Of a DNA stretch of 64,000 nt, positions 34,101-42,472 are shown piece by piece. Origin of the DNA: Paenibacillus sp. yr247 (GTDB lineage Bacteria > Bacillota > Bacilli > Paenibacillales > NBRC-103111); the NCBI RefSeq assembly GCF_900103825.1, contig NZ_FNIF01000003.1, positions 1 to 64,000 on the forward strand, in the 5' to 3' direction. The notes below the pieces were generated by a model. That model saw only the letters and a program-made list of their open reading frames with translations. It was not told where the DNA came from and made no database searches. The translations under genes and the position numbers were made by a program. The stretch's first letter is position 1, and each line of letters opens with the position of its first letter.

Positions 34101-34625
34101 ATGTATTCGAATCTAAAGCAGCCTCAACATCATCTCGCATTGCATGAAACGTTGCAATTGCACGAAACGGTCGGTTATTTGTCCGGCCACTTGATCGAGT
34201 TAAAAAGGCAGATTCGTTCCGTCCAAGATCTGGCGCTGCGCGCTTTATACGTCGAAGCGATCCAAGTAACCGACATGGACTTGAGAGAACTGCTCCTTTT
34301 TTATCCGATGGCTCCGACGCCGTTCCGGGATGACAGGGTCCAAGAAATGCCCGAGTTTATGGGGAAAGAGGGCGATATGACAGGGTTTCATGGAGGAAAA
34401 CTGCTCGCCTACTTTAAATCGTCGATCCGCGCTTATGCGATACCCCTTACGGAATCGGCAACCCCACAGCTGCGCGATGCGTTTCAAAGACATATGAACA
34501 GAGTCATTCATATGTACGGAAAAGTGTCCAATTACATGTTGGAACGCGGTTACTACCCGGCGTATGACCTTGGCCGGCTGCTTGCGATGGATGTGGCCCA
34601 CGCGCAGAAAGCGTTGGACATGTAA
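34101..34625 (+). CDS. cotF: Spore coat protein, CotF family, 174 aa
   Basis: HHLALHETLQLHETVGYLSG and LALRALYVEAIQVTDMDLRE are characteristic of the Coat F (ferritin-like helical) domain; a short Pro-rich linker separates it from a second helical part ending HMYGKVSNYMLERGYYPAYD. Start ATG 34101 follows AAAGGAGG (34085-34092). The gene stands alone, ends at a terminator, and would be a late mother-cell (sigma-K/sigma-E) gene; promoter not assigned. Confidence 0.85.
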   Translation: MYSNLKQPQHHLALHETLQLHETVGYLSGHLIELKRQIRSVQDLALRALYVEAIQVTDMDLRELLLFYPMAPTPFRDDRVQEMPEFMGKEGDMTGFHGGKLLAYFKSSIRAYAIPLTESATPQLRDAFQRHMNRVIHMYGKVSNYMLERGYYPAYDLGRLLAMDVAHAQKALDM

Positions 34626-34692
34626 GGGGCAGTCAACGAAGCATTACATCATTCAAAGGGCCCTGCCGGCGAACTAATCTGCCCGTTACTTC

Positions 34693-34728
34693 AACAGGCT
34701 GCCGAGTAAACTGACAGCCTGTTGTTAT
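34693..34728 (+). terminator. Terminator after cotF
   Basis: AACAGGCTG (34693-34701) pairs with CAGCCTGTT (34715-34723), then GTTATTG. Confidence 0.75.
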
Positions 34729-34729
34729 T

Positions 34730-35100
34730 GTGCTATAGTTCTCCGCTAGTTCATAGAAACAAGTAGCTCTGCCTACTCCACTAGTACCCCAGGCTTATCT
34801 TTCCAATACAACTCCCCGCAATGCCTCGGGTAGATCAAGTGGCATAGACCACCGCAGATGGAATATGTTAATTTCAGATGTTGCTCCCATCCTTAAATTC
34901 TTTTACAGAACAAGTTAATAAATTCTTGTGATGGTCCTTTATTATCTTTCCTTCTAATTTCTGTAAAATTATCGTTTGTGTATTCATTAATAACTCAACT
35001 TTCGCACCTTCGAAAAACTAGTTAAGCCTTATGGCTGCAAGGCTTAATTGAGAAATTTTGCTCATCTTGACAGAAAAACACCCTCTTTGTTTGGTATCAT
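34730..35100. other. Intergenic region without a supported gene
   Basis: AT-rich, likely including the left end of the IS4-type element. No frame with ribosome site. Confidence 0.5.
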
Positions 35101-35146
35101 GGAAGTGACTAGCAACCATGCAAACAAAGAAAGGTGTGTAACTCCT

Positions 35147-36135
35147 ATGGTACACCAAAAATCCTTGTCTGAACAGGCAAAATCTCGCTTTTCCATCTTG
35201 CTTTCGACCCTGAAAATCGGCCAACTACTACGAAACGCTGGAATTACGAAATCTTTTGGTTTTTCTAGTTTAGCTGTGTTTCAACTTTTGTTCTCACTCG
35301 TGTTTGAAGGACGAAACTGGTTTCGTCTTTTGGAAAGCGAACGCAGTGAGTCACTGCCCGGTAAAGACGTCATTTATCGCTTTCTAAATCAGAGCTCATT
35401 TGCTTGGCGAAAGTTTCTCCATAGCTTTGCTCTAAAGATTGTTTTGCACTTTGAGTCTCTTATTTCCACTTCGTGTACACGCGTATTCATCATTGACGAC
35501 TCCGTTTTGAAGCGTAGTCGTAGTAAAAAAGCCGAATTATTGACACACGTATTCGACCACACGACCGGTCGCTTTACTAAAGGGTTTGCGATGCTGACAC
35601 TTGGTTGGTCGGATGGTTTTAGTTTTGCTCCCATTGACTTTGTTATGCTTTCTTCGGCTAAGCTTGCGAACCGTATTTGTGAAATGAAGGAGCATGTTTC
35701 TAAGCGCAGCTATGGCTACAAGCGCCGACTTGAAGCTCTCCATCGCAAACCAGATGCCGTAGTGGACCTATTAAAACGGGCACTAACCGTCGGATTTACA
35801 GCAGACTATGTGCTCATGGACAGCTGGTTTACTCAAGCACCTTTGCTTCGTCAGCTGGACGAAATGGGAGTACCTGTCATTGGTATGGTCAAAGAATTGA
35901 AGCAACGCTATCGCTTAAACGGAAAACTAATGACCTTAAAAGAGTTGTACGCAACAATTTCAAAGGGGAATCCAACTGAAATTCTGGGCTCCGTCACGCC
36001 GAAACCTCTTGCGGATTACCCGCTAAGTTCGTGTTTGTTCAAAATCGCAACAAGCGCCGAGAATGGCTGGCCATTATCAGCACGGACTTGACCATAAGTG
36101 AAGACGAAATCGTACGGATCTATGGTATGTCGGAT
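35147..36135 (+). pseudogene. IS4-type transposase, frameshifted and 3'-truncated
   Basis: From ATG 35147 the frame has RVFIIDDSVLKRSRSKKAEL (first catalytic Asp region) and ADYVLMDSWFTQAPLLRQLD (second Asp), both in IS4-like context. A frame change near 36040 is needed to continue as REWLAIISTDLTISEDEIVR IYGM. Homology ends at ~36135, just before the expected catalytic Glu (Y-(2)-R-(3)-E-(6)-K region), where it fuses to an IS110 fragment in the opposite orientation. Confidence 0.85.
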
Positions 36136-36508
36136 CATTTTTGGAAGGAGAATTATCTCTATTCTCCTTATTTCTCTTCGTCGTAACAGGGTTCACCAGA
36201 ACAACGGTTAAGCTTTGTTCTACCAGCCAATTCGCTAGATTAAACCAATAGTGACCCGTCGGTTCCATTCCAATTATTATGTTGTTCAATCGGTGTTTCT
36301 GCTGCAACTCATTAACCCAACGTCCAAACCTTTCAAACCCTTCCTTGCTGTTGGTAAACGTAAGATGTCGTTTAGAAAGAACAATTCCGCGAAAGTTCGT
36401 TGCTTGTGCGACATGGGCATCCTTCGCCATGTCGATGCCTATTACTAAGTGAGATGGAGTAATTCGTTCTATCCGTTGATTTTGTTCGTCTGATTGCTTA
36501 AACTTCAT
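36136..36508 (-). pseudogene. IS110-family transposase, N-terminal fragment
   Basis: RuvC-like DEDD domain: ITPSHLVIGIDMAKDAHVAQ (first Asp), NNIIIGMEPTGHYWFNLANW (Glu) and NPVTTKRNKENRDNSPSKND (third acidic block). Homology stops after NDP where the truncated IS4-type gene begins. The ATG at 36508 is preceded by GGAGGCGCTC, itself part of a hairpin. The serine-carrying C-terminal domain is absent, so it cannot transpose. Confidence 0.85.
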
Positions 36509-36513
36509 AATAA

Positions 36514-36576
36514 GAGCGCCTCCTTGATGGTGTTGGGTTTCAAACCCGTGGACAAACCCATCATACCGAGGCGCTC
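36514..36576 (-). ncRNA. Structured leader of the IS110 fragment (candidate guide-RNA segment)
   Basis: GAGCGCCTC (36514-36522) and GAGGCGCTC (36568-36576) form a perfect 9-bp stem. Inside, GATGG/CCATC and GGGTTT pair with either of two AAACCC copies (36542-36547, 36554-36559). IS110-group elements are known to encode a structured non-coding RNA between the left end and the transposase. This position fits, but the full RNA is not delineated. Confidence 0.45.
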
Positions 36577-36683
36577 CTTTTTTGACAAAGACCATTTCTT
36601 AGATCCTACAGGAAGGTTTAATGAAAAAGGAACTGCATCCCGGCAAGCTCCTCCATTGTCGTTCTTCGTACCAAATAATTTAT

Positions 36684-37136
36684 CTATTTACAGGAATTAA
36701 TACTACTTTCTAAGACCACAGGACCCAGCTTTCCAGTCTTTGAGTTAGAAAGACGCACCTCTAATTTACTATTTTCCAGGTCTGCTGTTATTTCGTCAAA
36801 CCTACCTACCCAAGTCGGACCACCTATTACTGGTATTGGATATAGTTTGAATCTCCAACTAATTTCATTTGGAATAAATGCAAAGCCCTCATAACCATCA
36901 TATTCTCCCAGAGAGGATGGTGTCGGAAGATGATTAGCATGAATACTTATACTGGTGCGCGGAAAGCTTGGTGTTAATTTCACTTTATAAACCAGAACTA
37001 CCCCTTTTTCATTTGCATAACCGGTATTTACTGGTTCTAGGACTGAGCTACACGGTAAGGATACGTTAGCTTTTCCGTTCTCAGGACTAACTAGGACACT
37101 ACCCGAAATTATTAAAGCCGCAATAATTTTCTTCAC
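36684..37136 (-). CDS. Secreted protein of unknown function, 150 aa
   Basis: N-terminal signal peptide (MKKIIAALIISGSVLVSPEN, cleavage likely near GKANV). The mature part contains two Cys (LPCSSV and the C-terminal SINSCK) that could form one disulfide, and beta-rich sequence (VVLVYKVKLTPSFP; SWRFKLYPIPVIGGPTWVGR). GAGGAGTC lies upstream of the start. No family recognised. Confidence 0.65.
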   Translation of the reverse strand: MKKIIAALIISGSVLVSPENGKANVSLPCSSVLEPVNTGYANEKGVVLVYKVKLTPSFPRTSISIHANHLPTPSSLGEYDGYEGFAFIPNEISWRFKLYPIPVIGGPTWVGRFDEITADLENSKLEVRLSNSKTGKLGPVVLESSINSCK

Positions 37137-37316
37137 TTTGACTCCTCCACATTTTTATGTGGTTATCATTCCCTTTTTGATTGTTTAGCATTAAATTGCC
37201 CGGTAGCAGAAGAAAGGCAGCAGATCAAATTGGTCTGCTGCCTTCTCATGTTGATACTGAACTCTCGGTTGCAATAGGTAAGCATTTGATGTGATCTCCA
37301 GCTTTTCCCCTGCTCC

Positions 37317-37350
37317 ACACGGAGCGTGCCAGTTTCCCAGCACTCCGCGT
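37317..37350 (-). ncRNA. Group II intron domain V (34 nt)
   Basis: Minus strand ACGCGGAG-TGCTGG-GAAA-CTGGCA-CG-CTCCGTGT: an 8-bp stem, two-nucleotide CG bulge, 6-bp stem and GAAA tetraloop, exactly the canonical size and shape of domain V, 60 nt downstream of the protein stop. Confidence 0.85.
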
Positions 37351-37409
37351 TCCATCTAACTAAATGTACTTGATCATAAGTTCCTCGTTACTCATTGATT
37401 TGGGATATG

Positions 37410-39203
37410 TTAAACTGGTTCTAGTGCATATTTTTCACGGTATTTGTTGATCTTGTTCATCATCAATTCCGTTAGATCCAGTCTATTCTTGAGTACGACA
37501 ATCGTCTCTTTATTTGTTTGGAGGATAAGTTGTTGGACCTCTTTGTGGAGGATGCGCAAATTGTTAAATTTGTCATTTCCACCTAAGTGCAACGGGATAT
37601 AGTGGTGGCAGTAAACATCGGACGCGAAGAGGTACATGCCTGTAATTTCGCATTTCCCCATTTTCATGCTATACCGACTAATCCGATTGTCCATATATTC
37701 AACACTCTGATTCGGGATGCTAGATGTCGTAAGAAAGTAAATTTCCTGACGTAAATCTGGTCGAAGCTTTTTGTGTATTTGTTCTCTGCCTGCTGTGGTA
37801 AAGAGCGAAAGCCCTGTACTAAAGCCCATCGTATTCTTTGTTTTCACATTGGCAAGAGGATATAAATAAACATCTGCTACTTTAAAAGTCCTGTAACCCA
37901 AGCTGTAAAATTTACTGTACGTTGGCGGTGGGTTTGCAGGATGCTCGTATTTCCCGATTTGTTTAAGACGATTGTACATGAAAGCTCGAAGATCGTAGGC
38001 AAGACGTGAGAACGCAACACTGACATGTGTTGCCCGATTGAAGTAGTTGTGAATTCCTAAAACAAAGCTGTTGAACCGTGCAGCGGTTAGAGCCGTTGGC
38101 GAAGCCCTCATTTTGAGAATGTGTTTCTTGGCTTCGCTTTTGATTTTCTGCCTTTTGTTGGCTTTAATGCCCGTATGCGCAACTCGCTTTTGACCCTTTT
38201 TGTTCGCTCGGATTGTAAACCCAAGGAATTCCGACTCTCGTTTTCGCAGATTGATGATTTGCGATTTCTCTGGTGAGACGTCGAGTTTCAGGCGGTCTTT
38301 GAGATACAGAACAACCGCATGATACCACCTCTGGGCAGACTTCCAATCGCGACAAATGATTTTGAAGTCATCGGCGTAACGCACCAGATAGCCTTCTTTT
38401 AGACTAGACCGTATTTTCGCAGCCCTTTCGCCAGTTCTTGATTTGAAAGGTTGTGTCAGCGGAAAGAGTTCCCATTGACCAGCCACCCAATGATCGAGGT
38501 CATTCAGTACAATATTCGAGAGCAGTGTTGACAGCAAGCCACCTTGAGGTACGCCTTTAGAAGGTATTCCTTCCCCTTCGATTTCAGCTTTTAACATTTT
38601 AGAGATGCACGCTAGAACCTTTCTATCTTGAATGCCCATGTTCCAAAGTTGCTTCACGAGCAAGGTATGGTTGACGTTGTCGAAAAACCCCAATATGTCG
38701 ATGTCGACTACAAAATGCATTGACGCCTGATTAATGAGAAATTGAACTCTTGCCATGGCATGGTGTGTCGATCGAAGGGGTCTGAAACCATAGCTATGGT
38801 TGTAAAATTGGGCTTCAGCTATGGGCTCAAGGACTTGCTTAAAGCACTGTTGAATGATGCGGTCGAGGATGCAAGGGATGCCAAGCGGTCTCCATTTGCC
38901 GTTATCTTTCTCGATAAGCTTCCGTCTAACTTTCATGGGGCGGTAGTTTTGCAGTCTGTTTTGGATTTCACTTACTAATTCATGTTCGGGTCGTTGTTCG
39001 ATGTCTTCGATGGTTAGTCCATCTGTTCCTGGTGTCTTTGATCCTTTATTGGACTTCATCGAGCGATAAGCCAGCAAAATATTTTCTCTGGATGTGACGG
39101 TCCCATAGAGGTGTGAAAATGTTTCTTTGTTTGCTGATCTTTCGTATAAATCCGTAAAAGATTCCGTCATGCCGTAATACTCCCAATTTCGTAAAGCTTG
39201 CAC
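37410..39203 (-). CDS. ltrA: Group II intron-encoded reverse transcriptase/maturase with HNH endonuclease, 597 aa
   Basis: Multifunctional intron protein. Reverse transcriptase blocks include WRPLGIPCILDRIIQQCFKQ, the DIDILGFFDNVNH region, GVPQGGLLSTLLSNIVLNDL and the catalytic YADD. The maturase (X) domain spans ~380-480. The C-terminal HNH-like part has CEITG..VYCHHYIPLHLGGNDKFNN and NLRILH. All domains needed for retrohoming appear in one open frame, so the element may be active. The GTG at 39203 is chosen for the AGGAGGGG at good spacing; an ATG lies 11 codons in. Confidence 0.93.
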   Translation of the reverse strand: MQALRNWEYYGMTESFTDLYERSANKETFSHLYGTVTSRENILLAYRSMKSNKGSKTPGTDGLTIEDIEQRPEHELVSEIQNRLQNYRPMKVRRKLIEKDNGKWRPLGIPCILDRIIQQCFKQVLEPIAEAQFYNHSYGFRPLRSTHHAMARVQFLINQASMHFVVDIDILGFFDNVNHTLLVKQLWNMGIQDRKVLACISKMLKAEIEGEGIPSKGVPQGGLLSTLLSNIVLNDLDHWVAGQWELFPLTQPFKSRTGERAAKIRSSLKEGYLVRYADDFKIICRDWKSAQRWYHAVVLYLKDRLKLDVSPEKSQIINLRKRESEFLGFTIRANKKGQKRVAHTGIKANKRQKIKSEAKKHILKMRASPTALTAARFNSFVLGIHNYFNRATHVSVAFSRLAYDLRAFMYNRLKQIGKYEHPANPPPTYSKFYSLGYRTFKVADVYLYPLANVKTKNTMGFSTGLSLFTTAGREQIHKKLRPDLRQEIYFLTTSSIPNQSVEYMDNRISRYSMKMGKCEITGMYLFASDVYCHHYIPLHLGGNDKFNNLRILHKEVQQLILQTNKETIVVLKNRLDLTELMMNKINKYREKYALEPV

Positions 39204-39955
39204 TGTGGCACCCCTCCTAAATGAAGCGATGTCCCCACATTCCTACCTGATCGGTGCAATTCACGCATGGAAAATGATCGTTCTTTTCAATTAGACTTGG
39301 GGCTGTTCCTCCACCTCGATTACAGAGGCTTCCTCAGTCGTGCCCCTGCCCTCACAAGGATAAATCCATTTCGGCAAATGCCTTATTGTAACCGTTTCGG
39401 GTAACAGCCCTTCCTGCAACGTCCCTTGTTTTCCAAGTCCCTTACAGCTTAGCTATCCGTTCTGAACTTAGGTGCTCCCTCTAAGCCTGTGAGATCGATG
39501 CCGCCATTGTTCGGCATAGCGTATTTCAGAGCAGAAAGTTTTACTTTACGCCCCTCACCCCATCGTCTGATGGTACACACGTTTCCGTGTGCTCTAACTG
39601 TAGACCTGTACATTCGGAAGTTCGTCAGTTCGCTTCAGTGCGAGCATTCTCACCATATCCAGTTTTTTAGCCGCGCGACATATCCGTTGGCATACCTTTT
39701 CTATTAGAATGGCTACAGCCTTCGTTCTGTCGAATCTACCTGAACTTCACACTTCATGTTCTGTTAAACATGACGCGTGCAGGAGTATTGGCGGGATGGT
39801 TTCAGGATACATGGTTCCGTCATTCCCATCCTCGGTTGTAAAGTTAAAATTACTGCTGTAATCTCCTGCTTTTCACACTGTTTGGTGCTTATAGCAGAAC
39901 TTGTCGTACTTCTGCGTTAGCTGAATGAATAGGGTTTAATGTAATTCTCATAATG

Positions 39956-40414
39956 CTAAGAAGATGTATTTCCTTGATCTTTAAAATTTGACCAGTATAG
40001 ATTTGCTGCTTGTTTTAACTCGTCCATCGCTATTTTGTTTCTATTTTCATCATACAGTTCAATTCCATCGCATTTTAGATATAAAGTTCCACCGCTGGAA
40101 GACCTGTAACTTTCTATCAGACAGATGATGTTTAGATACCCACGTTTCACGTCAGCATCATGTATTTCTAAATCATACTGATTAATTAAGTATAAATCCG
40201 TTATTGCTTTATCTAAATCCCAATGTTCAAAGAATATATAGTGACAGTTCTTTATTAATCCATATAACTTATTTTCTCCTGGAATTAGCATTTCGACGAT
40301 ATATTTACATTCAATTACAAACGAAATGTCTTGCGTATCTGGTACAGAGGCTAGATCTAATAATGATCCATCATGGAAGATACTAAACAAAGCCGCTTGA
40401 TCTTCTATATTCAT
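39956..40414 (-). CDS. Hypothetical protein, 152 aa
   Basis: Soluble protein without signal peptide: DISFVIECKYIVEMLIPGEN, KNCHYIFFEHWDLDKAITDL and a final DELKQAANLYWSNFKDQG. The size, acidic character and lone position recall polymorphic-toxin immunity proteins, but no toxin gene is adjacent and no family is recognised. It starts at ATG 40414 with GGAGTGATAAGTT upstream. Confidence 0.55.
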   Translation of the reverse strand: MNIEDQAALFSIFHDGSLLDLASVPDTQDISFVIECKYIVEMLIPGENKLYGLIKNCHYIFFEHWDLDKAITDLYLINQYDLEIHDADVKRGYLNIICLIESYRSSSGGTLYLKCDGIELYDENRNKIAMDELKQAANLYWSNFKDQGNTSS

Positions 40415-40594
40415 AACTTATCACTCCGATACAGAATAAATCTAATCTCTAACTTCGATGACAGTATTCAACTCTCCTGCCCGTTAGCTGAATGCCGGTA
40501 GTACCATTTTCATTGAATAGTACAAACGATTACTTGTAGATAAAAATAAAACCGGATCCCCATAGTTTCCCAAGGAGTCCCAGTCTTATAAATA

Positions 40595-41269
40595 CTAAAC
40601 GTCTTTATACAAACTACCATCCCGAAAACGAATAATCCGCTTCGCTTGCTGCGCAATCAAATTGTCATGCGTAATCAAAATAATCGTCCGACCTTGTGCA
40701 TTTAATTTCTTCAAAAGCTCTAAAATCTCATTTCCCGTCTTCGAATCCAACGCTCCCGTAGGCTCATCCGCCAAAATTATTGCTGGATCTCCTGCCAACG
40801 TTCGCGCAATAGCATCACGCTGCTGCTGTCCACCAGATAACTCAGAGGGAAAATGCTTCATACGATCCAGTAAATCCACCGATTCTAATGCCTGCAAAAC
40901 GTATGGTTCTCTTTCCTTTTTCGTCATTCCCCGATAAATTAAAGGTAATTCCACGTTTTCATAAGCACTTAATCTCGGCAGCAAGTTGAAACTTTGAAAA
41001 ACGAAACCAATCTTCTTATTGCGAATCTCAGCAAGCTGAGAATCCTTAAGTAAGTTAATTGCTTGACCATCAAGGTCATAAACACCTTTATCTGCAACAT
41101 CCAAACAACCGATGATGTTCATGAGCGTGGATTTGCCAGAACCCGATGGGCTCATTATGGCAACGAACTCGCCATGATCAATATCTAACGAAATGTCATC
41201 TAACGCTTTAATGGTTTCCTTGCCCATCGTATAATATTTACTGGCATTTTCGATATGAATTAAAGTCAT
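40595..41269 (-). CDS. ABC transporter ATPase (MacB/LolD-type), 224 aa, without partners
   Basis: ATP-binding subunit of the lipoprotein/macrolide exporter type: Walker A SPSGSGKST (the usual leading Gly is Ser), Q-loop GFVFQSFNLLPRL, signature LSGGQQQRDAIA (usually RVAIA) and Walker B IILADEPTGALDSKTG, then H-loop LITHD. ATG 41269 follows GGAGGTGAAGATC. No permease or membrane-fusion gene is next to it, so it is an orphan. The two substitutions lie in nucleotide-binding motifs and could weaken activity. Confidence 0.88.
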   Translation of the reverse strand: MTLIHIENASKYYTMGKETIKALDDISLDIDHGEFVAIMSPSGSGKSTLMNIIGCLDVADKGVYDLDGQAINLLKDSQLAEIRNKKIGFVFQSFNLLPRLSAYENVELPLIYRGMTKKEREPYVLQALESVDLLDRMKHFPSELSGGQQQRDAIARTLAGDPAIILADEPTGALDSKTGNEILELLKKLNAQGRTIILITHDNLIAQQAKRIIRFRDGSLYKDV

Positions 41270-41328
41270 GATCTTCACCTCCATTACTTGTACATGGTCC
41301 AAATAAATGAAGTAATCGATTCAGATCC

Positions 41329-42030
41329 TTACCTTTTCGCCTTATAAAACTCATGATATAGCTTCATCAGCGCCCGCTTCTCAATCCTTGATACATAGGA
41401 GCGACTAATCCCCAGCTCCTTCGCAATCTCCCGCTGCGTCCGCTCTTCCCCACCTAATTCAAGTCCGAACCTACCCACAACAACTTCCTTCTCACGGTCG
41501 TCCAAAATCTCCAGATTGCGATAAATTTTACTCTTCTCTATTTTCAGTTGCACCTTATCCACCACATCATCCGCTTCTGTGCCGAGGATGTCGATCAACG
41601 TGATTTCATTCCCCTCTTTATCCGTTCCGATGGGATCATGCAAGGACACATCTTTTCGTGTTTTCTTCAGTGAACGTAGATGCATAAGGATTTCGTTCTC
41701 AATACAACGAGCCGCGAATGTCGCAAGCTTTGTGCCTTTGTTTGGAGAGAACGACTCGATCGCTTTGATCAGGCCTATGGTCCCGATGGAGATCAAATCC
41801 TCGAGATCTTCTCCTGTGTTGTCGAATTTTTTTACTATATGGGCAACTAACCTTAAGTTATGTTCGATCAACATATTTCTAGAATATTCATTGCCTTCTG
41901 CCATGAGCCTAAGATGTTTTTCTTCCTCTTCCTCGGTAAGTGGTTGAGGAAACGCGTTATTTTTGACATAGGATACAAGCAAGGTTAACTGTTTAATTAA
42001 TAAAGCAATTGCACTAAACAATCCAGGCAT
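41329..42030 (-). CDS. sigK: RNA polymerase sporulation sigma factor sigma-K, uninterrupted, 233 aa
   Basis: Late mother-cell sigma factor. The N-terminal pro-sequence ([20 protein letters not shown]) precedes [20 protein letters not shown], the conserved start of mature sigma-K. Region 2 is [20 protein letters not shown] and region 4 HTH is [23 protein letters not shown] 42030 has AAGGGGG at 8 bases; the GTG at 42039 abuts it and is less likely. The gene is not split by a skin-type element. It would be activated by proteolysis and drive coat and germination genes. Confidence 0.95.
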   Translation of the reverse strand: MPGLFSAIALLIKQLTLLVSYVKNNAFPQPLTEEEEEKHLRLMAEGNEYSRNMLIEHNLRLVAHIVKKFDNTGEDLEDLISIGTIGLIKAIESFSPNKGTKLATFAARCIENEILMHLRSLKKTRKDVSLHDPIGTDKEGNEITLIDILGTEADDVVDKVQLKIEKSKIYRNLEILDDREKEVVVGRFGLELGGEERTQREIAKELGISRSYVSRIEKRALMKLYHEFYKAKR

Positions 42031-42059
42031 TCCAGCCACCCCCTTCAGTGTTAGCGGAT

Positions 42060-42420
42060 CATAGATGTTTCGGAAGCCTCCGCTTATAGATTAGTATTAG
42101 TGTATGTGGGTGTGTGCCTATAAGTGCATGTACACAATAGTTTCCAGAAATTACTCAGTTATCTTGAGCTACTCCTATTAATACTAAGATTAGAATGTAT
42201 TCTAAGTCTCTTTGCATTAAACTCAAACATCGCTTTTTCTTGTTCTATCCCCATCAGAAAAAACTTTAGTTTGACATCTACAAGCGATCGAAATAGAAAG
42301 TCGTAAACTAGCCTCTGACGATGTTCATAGGCTGAGATTTGTAAGGCCTCTTAGCCAAAAACAGAATTATGCAAAGTGCTCAATTAAGAATCGACTGTGT
42401 GATCTTGGTAACTATTTTAG
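42060..42420. other. Intergenic region between sigK and the glucanase operon
   Basis: AT-rich, with no supported gene. Part of the sigK promoter region is expected here; a sigma-K/sigma-E-like pair was not confidently seen. Confidence 0.4.
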
Positions 42421-42458
42421 AAAAACGGTCCCTTGCAGAAATTATCTACAAGGGACCG
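42421..42458 (-). terminator. Terminator of the dextran-utilisation operon
   Basis: CGGTCCCTTG and CAAGGGACCG form a 10-bp stem followed on the minus strand by TTTTT (A-run 42421-42425), 15 bp behind the GH15-like gene. Confidence 0.92.
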
Positions 42459-42472
42459 AATCTTTCTTTTAT

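Larger units (their letters stand above)
37275..39878 (-). mobile_element. Group II intron
   Basis: The intron RNA runs on the minus strand. A 5' GTGTGAAA candidate lies at 39878 and a canonical domain V at 37317-37350, between which lies the intron-encoded protein gene 37410-39203. About 670 bp between the 5' end and the ORF hold the structured domains I-IV. The 3' end is placed near 37275 (after CTTACCTAT) but is approximate. The host sequence does not interrupt a recognisable gene. Confidence 0.8.

Noticed and set aside
39956..40414. Hypothetical protein considered as toxin-immunity partner
   Set aside because: No toxin gene adjacent and no motif support; kept only as hypothetical.
41329..42030. 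Possibility that sigK is interrupted by a skin-like element
   Set aside because: The frame is continuous from pro-sequence to region 4.
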